Assembly (NCBI GenBank): GCA_028825475.1
Contig: JAPKAB010000010.1
Location: forward strand, 23,515 to 87,514
Origin: Ascidiaceihabitans sp.
Lineage (GTDB): Bacteria > Pseudomonadota > Alphaproteobacteria > Rhodobacterales > Rhodobacteraceae
Reading direction: 5' to 3'
Length of the DNA stretch: 64,000 bases
Each line of letters begins with the position of its first letter. Position 1 is the first letter of the stretch. Below the pieces are notes generated by a model. That model made no database searches, was not told where the DNA came from, and saw nothing but the letters and a program-made list of their open reading frames with translations. Of the stretch, positions 63,903 to 64,000 are shown piece by piece. The position numbers and the translations under genes are program-made.

Positions 63903-63988
63903 GCCCAAGTGGCGGAATGGTAGACGCGGTGGATTCAAAATCCACTTCTGTAACAGGAGTGCCGGTTCGAGTCCGGCCTTGGGTACCA
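63903..63988 (+). tRNA. tRNA-Leu, anticodon CAA
   Basis: A class II tRNA of 86 bases with an encoded CCA. The acceptor arm is GCCCAAG/CTTGGGT, the anticodon stem GTGGA/TCCAC with loop TTCAAAA giving CAA, there is a long variable arm, and the T arm is GCCGG-TTCGAGT-CCGGC. It lies on its own at the end of the window; its promoter must be within 63767-63902, where I see no clear boxes. tRNA-Leu 3' ends are common integration sites, but the window ends before a check is possible. Confidence 0.96.
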
Positions 63989-64000
63989 ATTAAATGGTAC

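Overview
The window looks like a chromosomal stretch of a marine alphaproteobacterium of the Roseobacter group (Rhodobacterales). This is inferred from gene content and protein style, not from a database match. Pointers are a CckA-type hybrid kinase preceded by a CtrA-like box, a DmdB-like acyl-CoA ligase, a non-pyrrolysine MttB-family methyltransferase with a separate ASKHA corrinoid-activase-like protein, a zwf-pgl-pgi cluster (Entner-Doudoroff/pentose phosphate entry), a magnesium-type HemB and XRE-cupin regulation of an acyl-CoA synthetase. I see no transposase, integrase, phage block or CRISPR array. The stretch is mostly housekeeping chromosome with a few accessory islets.

Layout. 0-9.8 kb: a SYLF-domain lipoprotein (cut by the window edge), hemB, a small membrane protein, mfd, a Bcr/CflA-like exporter, a DsbA/FrnE-like oxidoreductase, and an acyl-CoA synthetase divergent from its probable XRE-cupin regulator. 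9.8-17.3 kb: an aquaporin-family channel, an orphan YejA-like binding protein, a probable unannotated small RNA (about 12469-12545), a DUF502 protein, psuK-psuG (pseudouridine breakdown), and a DUF4198/HupE pair whose start codons overlap head to head. 17.3-25 kb: a ThiE-like protein, a TrmJ-like methyltransferase, ctaA, an M32 carboxypeptidase, small proteins and gyrA. 25-32 kb: a radical SAM protein with an unusual cysteine tail, the zwf-pgl-pgi run, a DmdB-like ligase and tRNA-Gly(CCC). 32-45 kb: a beta-propeller-like protein with a cysteine-rich tail, the corrinoid activase-like protein, guaB, an RsmB-like methyltransferase, cckA, a sulfotransferase-like protein, a decayed sigma-factor-like fragment, an exported EF-hand protein and the MttB-family gene. 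45-55.5 kb: a TPM-domain protein, an aminotransferase, an alcohol dehydrogenase-like protein, cysS-cimA, a Hint-domain gene lodged between the end of cimA and a second degraded copy of that end, and a membrane protein-XRE-hydrolase-prenyl synthase operon with a triple operator. 55.5-64 kb: an MFS transporter, a cobK-glycosylase-esterase run, two unrelated HNH proteins, ocd-rocF with a divergent Lrp/AsnC regulator, DsbB-DedA, and tRNA-Leu(CAA).

How the genes fit together. Three scattered genes belong to cobamide chemistry: the MttB-like methyltransferase, the ASKHA/ferredoxin activase and precorrin-6A reductase. Arginase and ornithine cyclodeaminase form an arginine-to-proline route next to a likely regulator. 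zwf, pgl and pgi feed hexose phosphate to 6-phosphogluconate. The packing is very tight: three convergent pairs overlap at their stop codons, one divergent pair overlaps at its start codons, and many tandem genes overlap as ATGA or TAATG.

The points most worth a second look are the CtrA-like box centred inside a perfect palindrome before cckA, the two-hairpin small RNA candidate, the Hint gene between duplicated cimA ends, the GTTACATT triple operator, the cysteine-tailed radical SAM protein, and the propeller/cysteine-rich protein of unknown role.
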